Shown here: one piece after another, positions 20,568 to 30,028 of the stretch
Position numbering within the stretch: position 1 is the first letter of the stretch
Layout: each line of letters opens with the position of its first letter
Origin: Salaquimonas sp.
GTDB lineage: Bacteria; Pseudomonadota; Alphaproteobacteria; Rhizobiales; Rhizobiaceae
Assembly (NCBI GenBank): GCA_028289365.1
Contig: JANQQM010000060.1
Location: forward strand, 1-64,000
Length of the DNA stretch: 64,000 nucleotides
Direction of reading: 5' to 3'
Made by a program: the position numbers and the translations under genes
Notes under the pieces: generated by a model
Database searches by the model: none
Told to the model about the DNA's origin: nothing
Seen by the model: only the letters and a program-made list of their open reading frames with translations

Positions 20568-21054
20568 GGCGCCCCTCCTCCAAAACCGAATGTTGGTCAC
20601 TATTCAACCGCCAGACAGATGCGCTCAGCGCAATCGCAATTGAAACCCAGATCAAATAAGGTATCAGTATCAAGCCCGCAGTTTGGTTGATATACACAAA
20701 AACTACTATCTGTGCTGCAACGAAAATCCAAAGTAGCACAGCCTCAAATGTTGCCAGGCCCATCCGTTTCAAACCAAAGAAAATTGCTGACCACGCGGCA
20801 TTTAATATCAGACCGACAAAATAGATCGTCATTGCAAGAGCACCCAAACCCTCGAACCCGGTAGTTTCCCACACCATCCATCCCGCCAATGCATTGATGG
20901 CATATAGCACTGTCCAAACAGTCGGGAACACCCAATTGGGAGGCTGCCATGAAGGCTTTCTCAGTTTCTCGAACCAGTCGTCGGGCGAAAAAATACCGCC
21001 GCTCGATGCTGCTGCAAAGTTCGCTGCAAGAAAGACCAGTAGCGACCAGCTCAT
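20560..21054 (-). CDS. tspO: TspO/MBR family tryptophan-rich sensory protein (CrtK)
   Basis: A 164-residue, five-helix outer- or inner-membrane protein binding porphyrins; in Rhodobacter it down-regulates photopigment genes under oxygen. The family core is clear: RKPSWQPPNWVFPTVWTVLYAI, LNAAWSAIFFGL and the last helix LIPYLIWVSIAIALS. The start codon overlaps the stop of the small orf upstream (TGATG). It lies in the bchIDO operon rather than beside crtIB, its common place. Confidence 0.93.
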   Translation of the reverse strand: MSWSLLVFLAANFAAASSGGIFSPDDWFEKLRKPSWQPPNWVFPTVWTVLYAINALAGWMVWETTGFEGLGALAMTIYFVGLILNAAWSAIFFGLKRMGLATFEAVLLWIFVAAQIVVFVYINQTAGLILIPYLIWVSIAIALSASVWRLNSDQHSVLEEGRHD

Positions 21055-21179
21055 CAGCTTATCCCAACCTGTGGCAAGAAACGTTTCAGATCACCATTTA
21101 TAGCGCCCATCATGTTCTTCCAGTTTCGTTTTGTCCATTGCTCGGATCGACGTAACTTATTTGTATCCATTGCGAACAT
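21054..21179 (-). CDS. 41-residue small orf filling the bchO-tspO gap
   Basis: Reads MFAMDTNKLRRSEQWTKR, then NWKNMMGAINGDLKRFLPQ; basic and tryptophan-containing, with no membrane helix. It starts 3 bases after the bchO stop and its TGA overlaps the tspO ATG (TGATG). Exact packing between two genes suggests translational coupling and a real product. No family recognised; it could also be a leader orf serving only to couple tspO translation. Confidence 0.45.
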   Translation of the reverse strand: MFAMDTNKLRRSEQWTKRNWKNMMGAINGDLKRFLPQVGIS

Positions 21180-21182
21180 GAC

Positions 21183-22058
21183 TTAATCAACGTCTGTACA
21201 ATGCATCAGAGTGAAATCGCGGATCGCCTCTGCAACCAGCTTGGGAATTTCCTCGTGAACCAGATGTCCAAAACCATCGAAGACAATCAGTTTCCCATGC
21301 TTGAGATTTTTCGCTGTCCTTTTTGCCAGGTCAGGATCAATCGTTCCATCTGATCCGCCAATTATCTGTAATACGGGAATATCAAGCGAACGTAGCTGTG
21401 CTTCCATGTTTGTCAGGTCCCAATTCGCCATCATCGACAATGTGCCGGCCACATGATCGGATGACATCAAAGCTCGCTGATAGTAGTCCAACTCTTCTTC
21501 ATCCAGGCGAGACCCAGTGGAACGGATCAAATTGATTACGCGCCGACGACTACCTGCACCAAATGCAAAAAGGCTGGGTGCAAAAGGGTTCAAGAACAGT
21601 AGCTTCGCTGCAGCCGGAAAGATCTGACCGGCAAATCCCTGGAAAGGATAAAAGGCACCATTAATTGCCACAAGCGCTCTCGGCCTGACAATCTCCGCTA
21701 CTGTCATGTTTACCCCGATTGCTGCACCTGCAGAATGGCCAACGACCAACACAGGTTCGATCTCTACGCTTTTCAGGACCGCACCGATTGCATTGCTCAC
21801 ATTGTTAAGGCTGGGATTAGCTTGGACCAATGAGCCCGTAAATCCATGTCCAGGCAGATCCACCGCAATAACCGTGAAATCTTCGGAGAGAATGCGCATT
21901 ACCTTGCTGAACGAATGTGTCGTTGCACCGCTACCATGCAGGAGCAAGATTTGCGGCCCGATACCCATTTGCTGGATGTGCCATTCGGTACCGTTTACAT
22001 TTACGAACCGACTAGCCTCGTGATTTGGCCATGTCGGCCCTTCTTTCGCCCAGTTCAT
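21183..22058 (-). CDS. bchO: BchO, Mg-chelatase-associated alpha/beta hydrolase
   Basis: Putative Mg-chelatase accessory protein with an alpha/beta-hydrolase fold, always next to bchD/bchI; its reaction is unproven. It is 291 residues from the ATG at 22058: N-terminus MNWAKEGPTWPNHEASRFV is typical; oxyanion region LLLHGSGATTHSF, nucleophile elbow GHSAGA, acid/His region ending FDGFGHLVHEE. The frame extends 89 codons upstream into bchD, which is a shadow and was excluded. Confidence 0.92.
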   Translation of the reverse strand: MNWAKEGPTWPNHEASRFVNVNGTEWHIQQMGIGPQILLLHGSGATTHSFSKVMRILSEDFTVIAVDLPGHGFTGSLVQANPSLNNVSNAIGAVLKSVEIEPVLVVGHSAGAAIGVNMTVAEIVRPRALVAINGAFYPFQGFAGQIFPAAAKLLFLNPFAPSLFAFGAGSRRRVINLIRSTGSRLDEEELDYYQRALMSSDHVAGTLSMMANWDLTNMEAQLRSLDIPVLQIIGGSDGTIDPDLAKRTAKNLKHGKLIVFDGFGHLVHEEIPKLVAEAIRDFTLMHCTDVD

Positions 22059-22089
22059 GGGCCTGTCATTCGATATCGCACAGGTTCCA

Positions 22090-23892
22090 TCAGCTGCATG
22101 ATTGAACGGCCTGCGAAAGCTTTCTGGCGCTTGCAAACGGCATTGGCACATAGACCGCATCCATTTGCTGCGCAATCTCTTGACAGAACCCTCCCGGGCG
22201 CTGACCGACATCAATGAGAATTGCGGGAATGGATGTCCTGCCGATCTGACGAGCCATTTGAAGCGCGTCTTCTGCCGCTTTTTTGCGCCCCCCTTTTCCA
22301 GATGCATCAATGTTGGCACTGCCATCCGTCATAACAATAATTGACGGCTCACGACCGCGTTTTCGTTCGTCATAAGCCAGAGCGAGTGCTGCCTTAAGGC
22401 CAATAGAAAGCGGCGTGCCTCCACCGCCGCGCAGAGAGGCCAGAGATCTTTTTGCCCGCGCCAACGCACGTGTCGGCGGCAGCAGGATCTCGGCTTCGCA
22501 GCCACGAAAGCTTATCAGAGAGACATGATCACGCCTGACATAGCTCTCTCCCAACAGGATTTCGATTGCGCCCTTGGCCTCAGACAGTCGGTTTAGCGCC
22601 GTTGAACCAGACGCATCCACTGCAAAAATCTTTGAAGATTCTGTACGATTTTTGTACTGGCGAAGGCGAAAATCAGCACTTCTGATCTTAATGCGGTTTG
22701 CTGGGAACCTTCCAAGGTTCCGCTGTTTTTGCCAGGGTGCTGCCGCACGCAAGGTCGCTATGAGATCAAGACGAGATCTGCCTTTCAAGCTACCTTCGCG
22801 GCTCGTCAGCGGCCTGCCACGAAAAGAGTTCTTGGTTGGTGCTCCCTGTCGCCCGACGTGGTTCCTTGCCAGACGCCTACTCTGATCGGCTTGTAGGAGC
22901 GCTAGTAGACCGGAAGGCAGCATGGATTCAATCGTATCAACGTCAATTTCATCGAACCGCGACATGTCCTGCGGATCAAGCTCGGGTTGATTGTCTGGTA
23001 GTGAAGGATCTGGTTGTTGATCGAATTCGTCTTCCGGTTTTTCCGTTTCCTGAGATGGAATCTGCAGAGCTCGATTTACAAGGGATAGTCGGATTGCGAT
23101 GGCAATATCCGCCTCAGTAACCTCGGACCTACCTTCCATTCGACATATTGCTTTGGCCAGCTCTGTCATCTGTTTTGCCGGACGCATCGAGTTCAAACCA
23201 AATGCTGTTGTCAGATTGCAGATCTGTGCCAACAAATCGTCATTTATGAATGCCTTCTCCGTCCAAACATTTTCTGGTTGTCCACTAGGCAGCTGAACAG
23301 CTCGAAGGCTGATTTTACTCAAGTCTATGTGCAGCATTAAGCGATCTGAGAGTGCAGAGTTGAAACCAATATCGTCCGTTTCCGACTCGTCAAATGCAAT
23401 TGTTGCAAAATGCGCAGGCACGGTTCGGCTTACGCCTTCCCGCTCGATCTGGATTTCTTTCCGATCGATCGCGGCCGTTAACTGCGCAACGCAATCGGAT
23501 TCCATCAAGTTTGCCATCGGTAGAAGCACAATATTTTGATGTGCAAGGGACAGCATCCCCCGCATCTCCACCTTACGTCGTGCAGCAATTGTCCTCCCAA
23601 TATCGATGCCACCAATTAACCTATCGGGTGTAATTCCCAACGGGATGTGCTGAATAATAGTTTCTTCTGGTAATTCGTTTTTGAGGACATCCATCCACAT
23701 ATCACGAACTGGGCCAGCATTTGCTTTCACTCGTATGCCGGCCAGATGAAATTGATCCTCGTGAACGAATTTCGCGAACAGGCGCGCCGCTAAAATCGCA
23801 TCGGACCATAAAATTCTTTCCAGATCGCTCGGAGGTTGTACTGCAGCAAAAATTGCCTGGTCATGCTGCATTTCGGGCAGAGAATATCTCAT
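22090..23892 (-). CDS. bchD: BchD, magnesium chelatase subunit D
   Basis: AAA+/integrin-I-domain subunit that, with BchI and BchH, inserts Mg2+ into protoporphyrin IX. It is 600 residues: an N-terminal inactive AAA+ domain beginning LERILWSDAILAARLFA, an acidic Pro/Asp linker (about 325-350), and a C-terminal von Willebrand A domain with MIDAS motif DASGS and TDGSAN. The ATG at 23892 has AAAAGG 6 bases before it and overlaps bchI by 32 bases; an ATG at 23871 is an alternative. Confidence 0.94.
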   Translation of the reverse strand: MRYSLPEMQHDQAIFAAVQPPSDLERILWSDAILAARLFAKFVHEDQFHLAGIRVKANAGPVRDMWMDVLKNELPEETIIQHIPLGITPDRLIGGIDIGRTIAARRKVEMRGMLSLAHQNIVLLPMANLMESDCVAQLTAAIDRKEIQIEREGVSRTVPAHFATIAFDESETDDIGFNSALSDRLMLHIDLSKISLRAVQLPSGQPENVWTEKAFINDDLLAQICNLTTAFGLNSMRPAKQMTELAKAICRMEGRSEVTEADIAIAIRLSLVNRALQIPSQETEKPEDEFDQQPDPSLPDNQPELDPQDMSRFDEIDVDTIESMLPSGLLALLQADQSRRLARNHVGRQGAPTKNSFRGRPLTSREGSLKGRSRLDLIATLRAAAPWQKQRNLGRFPANRIKIRSADFRLRQYKNRTESSKIFAVDASGSTALNRLSEAKGAIEILLGESYVRRDHVSLISFRGCEAEILLPPTRALARAKRSLASLRGGGGTPLSIGLKAALALAYDERKRGREPSIIVMTDGSANIDASGKGGRKKAAEDALQMARQIGRTSIPAILIDVGQRPGGFCQEIAQQMDAVYVPMPFASARKLSQAVQSCS

Positions 23893-24901
23893 CCAATACC
23901 TTTTCCACGCGTAACGTACCACGTGCATCATCAAGCGGATCACGACGCAGACGATGGCTGAGTGCTAAGGGCGCCATTTTCCGAACATTGTGTGGTTGAA
24001 TTTTCTGCTCGCCGGATAATGCTGCGTCAGCACGGGCTGCCTTTATCAGTGTCAGTTCGCCTCGCAGCCCATCTGTTCCCAAAGCTATGCAAATTTGGGC
24101 AATCAGCGCCAGGATTTCATCTTCCAGCAAAATCTCCTCCAGTAGCTCACGAGCCTGGAGTATTCGGTTGCGAAAGACAGAGTCACGCCGCTTCCAGTTC
24201 CTGGCAAAGGAAGCAGGATCGGATTCAAAAGCTTCACGCCGTTTGATTACTTCCACTCGTTGCGCAACGTCATCAGGCGTAGAGATATCAACAGACAATC
24301 CAAACCGATCAAGGAGTTGTGGTCTCAGCTCTCCTTCTTCAGGATTGCCACTTCCAACCAGAACGAACTTAGCAGGATGTCTGATACTCAAACCCTCGCG
24401 CTCAACGACATTCCATCCCGAAGCAGCCACATCAAGCAATACGTCCACCAAGTGATCTTCGAGCAAATTCACTTCATCTATATACAGATAGCCGCGATTT
24501 GCTTTTGCAAGTAGGCCAGGCTCGAAAGATTTCTCACCGTCTATAAGCGCGCGTTCAATGTCGAGAGAACCAAGTATTCGATCTTCAGTAGCACCAAGCG
24601 GTAGATCAATGACTGGAACCTTCATGGAAACGGTCTTGGAAATGCTGGTTTTCCCCTGGCAATCGGGGCATAGGTTTTCTTTTGCTGACGGGTCGCAATT
24701 GTAGCGGCAAGCGCTGACTGCTTTCATCTCCGGCAACAAAGCTGCCAATCCACGAACAGCTGTGGTCTTGCCGGTACCCCTGTCTCCAAACGCCAACACT
24801 CCACCCAGTGCTGGATCAACAGCGGAAAGCAGCAAAGCATGCTTTAGGTCCTCTTGGCCGACAATTGCGGAAAATGGAAAGTTGATCGAATTCTTGCCCA
24901 T
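23861..24901 (-). CDS. bchI: BchI, magnesium chelatase ATPase subunit I
   Basis: AAA+ ATPase of Mg-chelatase. It is 346 residues: Walker A GDRGTGKTT near residue 40, a cysteine-bearing insert (CRYNCDP, LCPDCQ) as in BchI, Walker B LYIDEVNLL, and sensor/arginine regions around SGNPEEGELRPQLLDRFG. First gene of the bchI-bchD-bchO-tspO operon. GGAAG precedes the ATG; the divergent promoter toward dxs carries PpsR-type sites. Confidence 0.96.
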   Translation of the reverse strand: MGKNSINFPFSAIVGQEDLKHALLLSAVDPALGGVLAFGDRGTGKTTAVRGLAALLPEMKAVSACRYNCDPSAKENLCPDCQGKTSISKTVSMKVPVIDLPLGATEDRILGSLDIERALIDGEKSFEPGLLAKANRGYLYIDEVNLLEDHLVDVLLDVAASGWNVVEREGLSIRHPAKFVLVGSGNPEEGELRPQLLDRFGLSVDISTPDDVAQRVEVIKRREAFESDPASFARNWKRRDSVFRNRILQARELLEEILLEDEILALIAQICIALGTDGLRGELTLIKAARADAALSGEQKIQPHNVRKMAPLALSHRLRRDPLDDARGTLRVEKVLDEIFSARNAA

Positions 24902-25151
24902 TTCGATTGCTTCCTAAACGATCGATCGATCGTGATTTCGTAACAAATTCCGACGTCTATTGTGCGATATTATTGCGCCGCCAACGTGCGATAAGACCTT
25001 GGACTTCGATGCCAGCATCTGTTTGTCAAATTTGTTTGTCAAGTATTGACCGGGCCAATTGAATCAGACAATCCACCGGCAAACCGGAAGCGTTAAGCGA
25101 GGGAGGTCTTTCAGGAAGGCTTTTTTGCGGGAGCTTGCCAAAAGATAAATT

Positions 25152-25194
25152 TGTCCATTATAATTGACAAATTATATGTAAATTATATTTTACA
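25152..25194. promoter_or_regulatory. PpsR/CrtJ-type operator pair between bchI and dxs
   Basis: TGT-N12-ACA at 25152-25169 (TGTCCA...TTGACA) and at 25177-25194 (TGTAAA...TTTACA), 7 bases apart and 30 bases before the dxs ATG. The 323-base divergent region 24902-25224 holds no gene; elsewhere in it I see only a GATC-rich repeat near 24914 and TTGTCAA-like half sites near 25022-25041 that do not meet the full motif. Confidence 0.82.
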
Positions 25195-25224
25195 TATTGA
25201 ACGATAATAGCCGGAGTTGCCGCC

Positions 25225-27135
25225 ATGCGACCGAAGACGCCATTATTGGACCAAGTCAATCACCCAGAAGACATTAGGGCATTGCCAGATAACAGTTTGG
25301 ATGTGCTGGCCGACGAGCTTCGCGCCGAGCTAATTGATGTAGTCTCAGTGACTGGCGGGCATTTTGGCGCTGGGTTGGGTGTCGTCGAGCTTACTGTCGC
25401 GCTTCATGCAGTTTTTGATACGCCACATGATAGGATAATCTGGGATGTAGGACACCAATGCTATCCACACAAAATCCTAACCGGTCGCCGTGACCGGATT
25501 CGCACTTTGCGCCAAGAAGGCGGACTATCCGGCTTCACCAAACGTGCCGAAAGCGAGTATGATCCGTTCGGCGCCGCGCATTCTTCGACTTCCATCTCGG
25601 CAGGGCTCGGCATGGTCGAAGCAGCCCGTCATTCCGGGATCGAGCGAAACGTTGTCTCCATAATTGGTGATGGCGCAATTACTGCAGGCATGGCCTATGA
25701 AGCAATGAACAATTCCGGCGGCATGGATGCACGTCAGATCGTCATTCTCAATGACAACGACATGTCGATCGCACCGCCGACCGGTGCAATGAGTCACTAT
25801 CTTGCCAGATTGGTCTCAGGCAAAGCATATCGCTCAATGCGCGAATGCGCGAAACAATTTAATGAAAAACTACCTCGATTCTTTGCCGACACTGCACGAA
25901 AAACCGAGGAATACGCCCGAACTTTCTGGAATCAAGGCACGATGTTCGAGGAATTGGGCTTCTATTATGTCGGGCCGGTAGACGGTCATGACATTGGTGC
26001 GCTTCTATCAATCTTGAGAAACATCAAGGATAGTGATCGTGGCCCAATACTCCTGCACGTGATAACCGAAAAAGGGAAAGGTTATGGTCCGGCCGAGGGA
26101 GCTGCAGACAAACTTCATGCGGTTTCAAAGTTCGATGTCTTAACCGGTGTGCAATCGAAGAAGGCGCCCAGCGCCCCATCCTTCACCAGCGTTTTTGGTA
26201 ATTCACTCGTCGCAGAAGCCAAAAAGGACGAGCGGATCATTGGAATAACCGCAGCTATGCCGAGCGGTACAGGCATCGACATATTCGGGAAAGCCTTCCC
26301 TGAGCGAACGTATGACGTTGGAATAGCAGAGCAACACGCAGTGACTTTCGCTGCTGGTTTAGCAGCAGACGGCTACAAACCATTTTGCGCGATTTATTCG
26401 ACATTCCTGCAACGCGCCTACGATCAGGTCGTTCACGATGTGTCAATTCAAGCCCTACCTGTCCGATTTGCCATTGACCGCGCCGGATTTGTTGGCGCCG
26501 ATGGCGCAACTCATGCCGGTTCTTTTGACATAGCTTACCTCGCCTGCCTTCCGGATTTCACGGTTATGGCAGCCGCGGATGAAGCAGATCTGGTAAATAT
26601 GGTCGCGACAGCTGCGGCATTTGACGATGGTCCAATTTCGTTTAGATATCCCCGCGGCGCAGGATTTGGTATTGAGCTGCCGAAAATCGGTACGGTCCTG
26701 GAAATTGGAAAGGGCCGGATCATGATTGAAGGCTCAAAAGTGGCGCTTCTATCATTTGGATCCCGGCTGAATGATTGCCTCATTGCAGCCGATGAACTGG
26801 AACGCTACGGGCTTTCAACGACTGTCGCCGATGCGCGTTTTGCGAAACCTCTTGATGCAGAACTAACAGAATGGCTAGCGCGTGAGCATGAACTCCTTAT
26901 TACAATCGAAGAAGGTTCGAGAGGTGGCTTCGGCGCAATTGTACTACATCATCTTGCAGAAAATGGCCTTCTTGATTGCGGTCTGAAGATTCGTACCATG
27001 ACAATGCCGGATGTCTATGTCGAACAGATGCAACCCTCGGCCATGATTGAACGCGCCGGACTGGACCACACCGGAATTGTTTCGACCGTTTTCAGCGCCC
27101 TGGGCCATGATAAGCTAACGAGAGCGATAGCCTAA
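25225..27135 (+). CDS. dxs: 1-deoxy-D-xylulose-5-phosphate synthase
   Basis: Thiamine-diphosphate enzyme condensing pyruvate and glyceraldehyde 3-phosphate, the entry step of the MEP isoprenoid pathway. It is 636 residues. Landmarks are [17 protein letters not shown], the ThDP motif [23 protein letters not shown], and the catalytic [26 protein letters not shown] region of the transketolase pyrimidine domain. Preceded by PpsR-type sites, so precursor supply for carotenoids and the bacteriochlorophyll tail is likely co-regulated with pigment genes. A housekeeping copy may exist elsewhere. Confidence 0.97.
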   Translation: MRPKTPLLDQVNHPEDIRALPDNSLDVLADELRAELIDVVSVTGGHFGAGLGVVELTVALHAVFDTPHDRIIWDVGHQCYPHKILTGRRDRIRTLRQEGGLSGFTKRAESEYDPFGAAHSSTSISAGLGMVEAARHSGIERNVVSIIGDGAITAGMAYEAMNNSGGMDARQIVILNDNDMSIAPPTGAMSHYLARLVSGKAYRSMRECAKQFNEKLPRFFADTARKTEEYARTFWNQGTMFEELGFYYVGPVDGHDIGALLSILRNIKDSDRGPILLHVITEKGKGYGPAEGAADKLHAVSKFDVLTGVQSKKAPSAPSFTSVFGNSLVAEAKKDERIIGITAAMPSGTGIDIFGKAFPERTYDVGIAEQHAVTFAAGLAADGYKPFCAIYSTFLQRAYDQVVHDVSIQALPVRFAIDRAGFVGADGATHAGSFDIAYLACLPDFTVMAAADEADLVNMVATAAAFDDGPISFRYPRGAGFGIELPKIGTVLEIGKGRIMIEGSKVALLSFGSRLNDCLIAADELERYGLSTTVADARFAKPLDAELTEWLAREHELLITIEEGSRGGFGAIVLHHLAENGLLDCGLKIRTMTMPDVYVEQMQPSAMIERAGLDHTGIVSTVFSALGHDKLTRAIA

Positions 27136-27141
27136 TGTTCT

Positions 27142-27744
27142 TTAACCGGTCAGTTTGATCAGTTCTGCCAAGCTGTGCGCATCCATTTTTCGTTGGATTC
27201 GCGAGCGATGGATTTCGATGGTTCGTTCACTGATACCAAATTCAATGGCTATTTGCTTGTTTGTCTTGCCAAGTACCAGATTTTCTAAAACCTCGCTCTC
27301 ACGTGCTGTCAGGGCGCTTAACCGACGTTGAATCTCTTCCTTCGGCACTCCCGGCCTAGGGTTGTTTTCCAGGTGGCATATTGCGTCTTCGATCGAAGAC
27401 AACAGTGTTTCAGCGCGCACCGGTTTTTCGATAAAGTCAATTGCGCCTTTCTTCATCGCCCGAACGGCAGCAGGTATGTCGCCGTGGCCGGTCAGGATTA
27501 TGATCGGCAAGGGAGACCCCTGCTCTGACAGGAGGTCTTGCAGATCCAGTCCAGACATTCCTGGCATTTTGATATCCAAGAGAACACAACCAGGAAATTT
27601 CGGATCGCGATCATTTACGAAGTCTTCAGCGGATTTGTAGGGTATCGGATCAAGGCCGTGAGCGGACAACAATGCGGACAATGAATGCAGTACTGCTGCA
27701 TCGTCATCGACAACATAAATTTTCAAGTTTTTGCGTAACGACAT
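27142..27744 (-). CDS. FixJ-family response regulator (REC + LuxR-type HTH)
   Basis: A 200-residue regulator: receiver domain with acidic pocket VVDDD, phospho-acceptor Asp in LLDIKMPGMSG, the switch Thr in ILTGHGD and Lys in EKPV; then LuxR/FixJ HTH with LTARESEVLENLVLGKTNKQIA and ERTIEIHRSRI. It lies 1 base after the bacteriophytochrome kinase on the same strand, so it is its probable partner. Its targets are unknown; photosynthesis genes are the obvious candidates. Confidence 0.9.
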   Translation of the reverse strand: MSLRKNLKIYVVDDDAAVLHSLSALLSAHGLDPIPYKSAEDFVNDRDPKFPGCVLLDIKMPGMSGLDLQDLLSEQGSPLPIIILTGHGDIPAAVRAMKKGAIDFIEKPVRAETLLSSIEDAICHLENNPRPGVPKEEIQRRLSALTARESEVLENLVLGKTNKQIAIEFGISERTIEIHRSRIQRKMDAHSLAELIKLTG

Positions 27745-27745
27745 T

Positions 27746-30028
27746 CTACTTATTGCTGCTGACCGGCAATGAAAATCTTATTTCGGTACCTGTCTCGCTT
27801 TGAACGTGCCAAATTCGACCTCCATGCGCTTCGACAACCGAACGGCAAAGAGATAAGCCCATACCCATACCCCCCGTTGTTGAACCAATGAATGGATCAA
27901 AAAGTGAAGATTTCAGTTCACTAGCAATTCCCGGACCTGAATCCCGAATTGAAACTTCAACTATGTCGCCCTTTAACCGTGTCAACAAATCAATTTCTCC
28001 CGGCCTTTCTCCTATCGCGTTAATGCTATTGCTGACAAGGTTCAATATCACCTGTCCAATCTGTACCGGATCAATATTGAGAGGCTGAATCTGATGATCA
28101 AAGTCTGTCCGCAGTTCTGCTAGGCAAGTGGTTTTGCTGGCAATCAAAGCCAGTTCTGCGGCCTGACCAATCACTTGGTGGATATTAGCCGTTTCCATCG
28201 ACAATTCGCCTGTGGAGATGAAACTCCTCAATCGTCGTACGAGATTCGCCGCCCGCGAGGTTTCGTTCACTGCGTCTTCTATGTTCTCCAATACATGATT
28301 AGGTATCTTGATACCACTATTGTGCAGCTCCTGCTTACACGCGCTGACGTAGTTTGAAATTGCTGCCAATGGCTGGTTCAACTCGTGCGCTAAAGCGCCT
28401 GCCAGCTCTCCCATCGAGCTCTTTCGCGCGGCATCCAACAACGTCAAACGCATCTTCGTAGTATCGGCTTCGGCCCTTCTTTGCGCGAGAACTGCGGCTC
28501 GTTCACGATTAAGGCTATTTAACGCAAACAGTGCTCGCCTGATTATTCTCAGCACTTCCCGATCGATCAAGCTGAACGGTTTGCTCCGCCCAAGGCGTTC
28601 TTGTCGCCACAATGCAAATGAGCCTCTAGGTGAAAGTCGCTTGACCCCGTTGGTTTCTATCGTCTCGACCTTGTCAGGCTTACCGGCCCACTTTACCTCG
28701 TGCTCATACTGCTCACGTATTAACACAAGATAATCCTCACCATCTTCAGAAAGTTCGAGGTAGGCAGCACCGGAAGCCCTGGAAATCTGATCTGCCGTCA
28801 GCTTAGTAAATTTGCCTAGATCGTCGGTTAGTGCAATTCCGTCATCCAACTGAGATGCCAAGGTTGAGAAATCAATTTTCATTTTTGGCAATGTACCGAA
28901 GTCGGCAATGTTTCCGCCAATACAAAGAACAAGACCTTCAGCGTCCACCAGCGACATTAGTTGTTCTGAAAATTCATCAACCAGTTGCTCGAGATCGGAA
29001 TTAGTGCGTGCAATTGCTTCCAGATCAAATGCTGTTCTTTCTGCTGCGATGCTACGCCGAAGAAGCGCTGTATTTTCGACATTCTGAAGTAAAGCAGATA
29101 TTGTACCACCCAGCATTTCGCAAAAACGCAAGCGGCTTGAACTGACATAGTGAGGTGAGTAGTGGTGACAGGCTACAAGGCCCCACAATTCGTCATTTGA
29201 GACAAGTGAGATCGACATGCTTGCATCAACACCCATATTTCTCAGATATTGAATATGAACTGGTGCGACGGCTCGCAGCTTGGAAAATGTCAGATCCAGT
29301 GGAGACGTAGAATCCGCATTAGCACGTTCATTGCCGGAGGTTAGAATTGGAATGGGCACGGCGTTAATGTCCGGAATTGCCCTGATCAGATTCAAGGTGA
29401 AGTGACGCCGCGCGGGATTGGGGATGTCCGAAGCAGGGTAATGCAATCCCAAAAAGCTGTCCGGCCGATTTGTACTCTCCGCAATCACTTGCCCATGCAA
29501 ATCTTCGGCAAAACGATAAATCATGACACGGTCAAATCCTGTCACCTCACGTATTACGGACGCAGATGCGTCGGCAAGAGGTTGTAATGAACCAGGCTTC
29601 AACAGATCGGAAATTATTCGCTGCCGGAGTTTGTCCTGTTGCCAGATTTCACTGTAATTTTGCTCAAAATTAAGCAGTTCCAGAATTAGGTGTCGGCCAT
29701 TTCGATGTGCAAGACATTCAACTGTTTCACTATTGCTTTCGTTCGCTGGCAGTTCCAGATAAGCAGGGCGCAAAAGATGTGGACTGACCGGGTCAAGCTG
29801 TCGTTCCAGCAATTGATTGCACTGTGTCTCACCAACTAATTCAAAGAGTTTTGATTTAGTTGGGTCTGGCGGTAAATCTCCAACAAAATCCGAGAGATTT
29901 TCGCTGAAATGAGTGATAATCAAGTTATCCAGATCGACGGCCAGAAGGGCTCCATTCGGCTGGATCGAGCCGATTATGTGTATCGGTTCAGTATCGCAGG
30001 ATGTCAGATCTATCGGGTCTGAGTTCAT
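27746..30028 (-). CDS. bphP: Bacteriophytochrome sensor histidine kinase
   Basis: Red/far-red photoreceptor kinase, about 760 residues. PAS domain with the biliverdin-binding Cys near residue 11 (LTSCDTEPIHIIGSIQPNG), GAF with LGLHYPASDIP and CHHYSPHYV, PHY with the tongue motif SPRGSFALW. The output is HisKA with H in ALAHELNQPLAAI and a HATPase with N-box NLVSNSINAI, DSGPGI and GMGMGLSLCRSVV. Start at 30028 because the Cys motif must be near the N-terminus and the ATG overlaps the haem oxygenase stop (ATGA). Confidence 0.95.
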   Translation of the reverse strand: MNSDPIDLTSCDTEPIHIIGSIQPNGALLAVDLDNLIITHFSENLSDFVGDLPPDPTKSKLFELVGETQCNQLLERQLDPVSPHLLRPAYLELPANESNSETVECLAHRNGRHLILELLNFEQNYSEIWQQDKLRQRIISDLLKPGSLQPLADASASVIREVTGFDRVMIYRFAEDLHGQVIAESTNRPDSFLGLHYPASDIPNPARRHFTLNLIRAIPDINAVPIPILTSGNERANADSTSPLDLTFSKLRAVAPVHIQYLRNMGVDASMSISLVSNDELWGLVACHHYSPHYVSSSRLRFCEMLGGTISALLQNVENTALLRRSIAAERTAFDLEAIARTNSDLEQLVDEFSEQLMSLVDAEGLVLCIGGNIADFGTLPKMKIDFSTLASQLDDGIALTDDLGKFTKLTADQISRASGAAYLELSEDGEDYLVLIREQYEHEVKWAGKPDKVETIETNGVKRLSPRGSFALWRQERLGRSKPFSLIDREVLRIIRRALFALNSLNRERAAVLAQRRAEADTTKMRLTLLDAARKSSMGELAGALAHELNQPLAAISNYVSACKQELHNSGIKIPNHVLENIEDAVNETSRAANLVRRLRSFISTGELSMETANIHQVIGQAAELALIASKTTCLAELRTDFDHQIQPLNIDPVQIGQVILNLVSNSINAIGERPGEIDLLTRLKGDIVEVSIRDSGPGIASELKSSLFDPFIGSTTGGMGMGLSLCRSVVEAHGGRIWHVQSETGTEIRFSLPVSSNK

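Noticed and set aside
25022..25041. A further PpsR-like repeat (TTGTCAA...TTGTCAA) in the bchI/dxs region
   Set aside because: Does not give TGT-N12-ACA on either strand; direct rather than inverted half sites.
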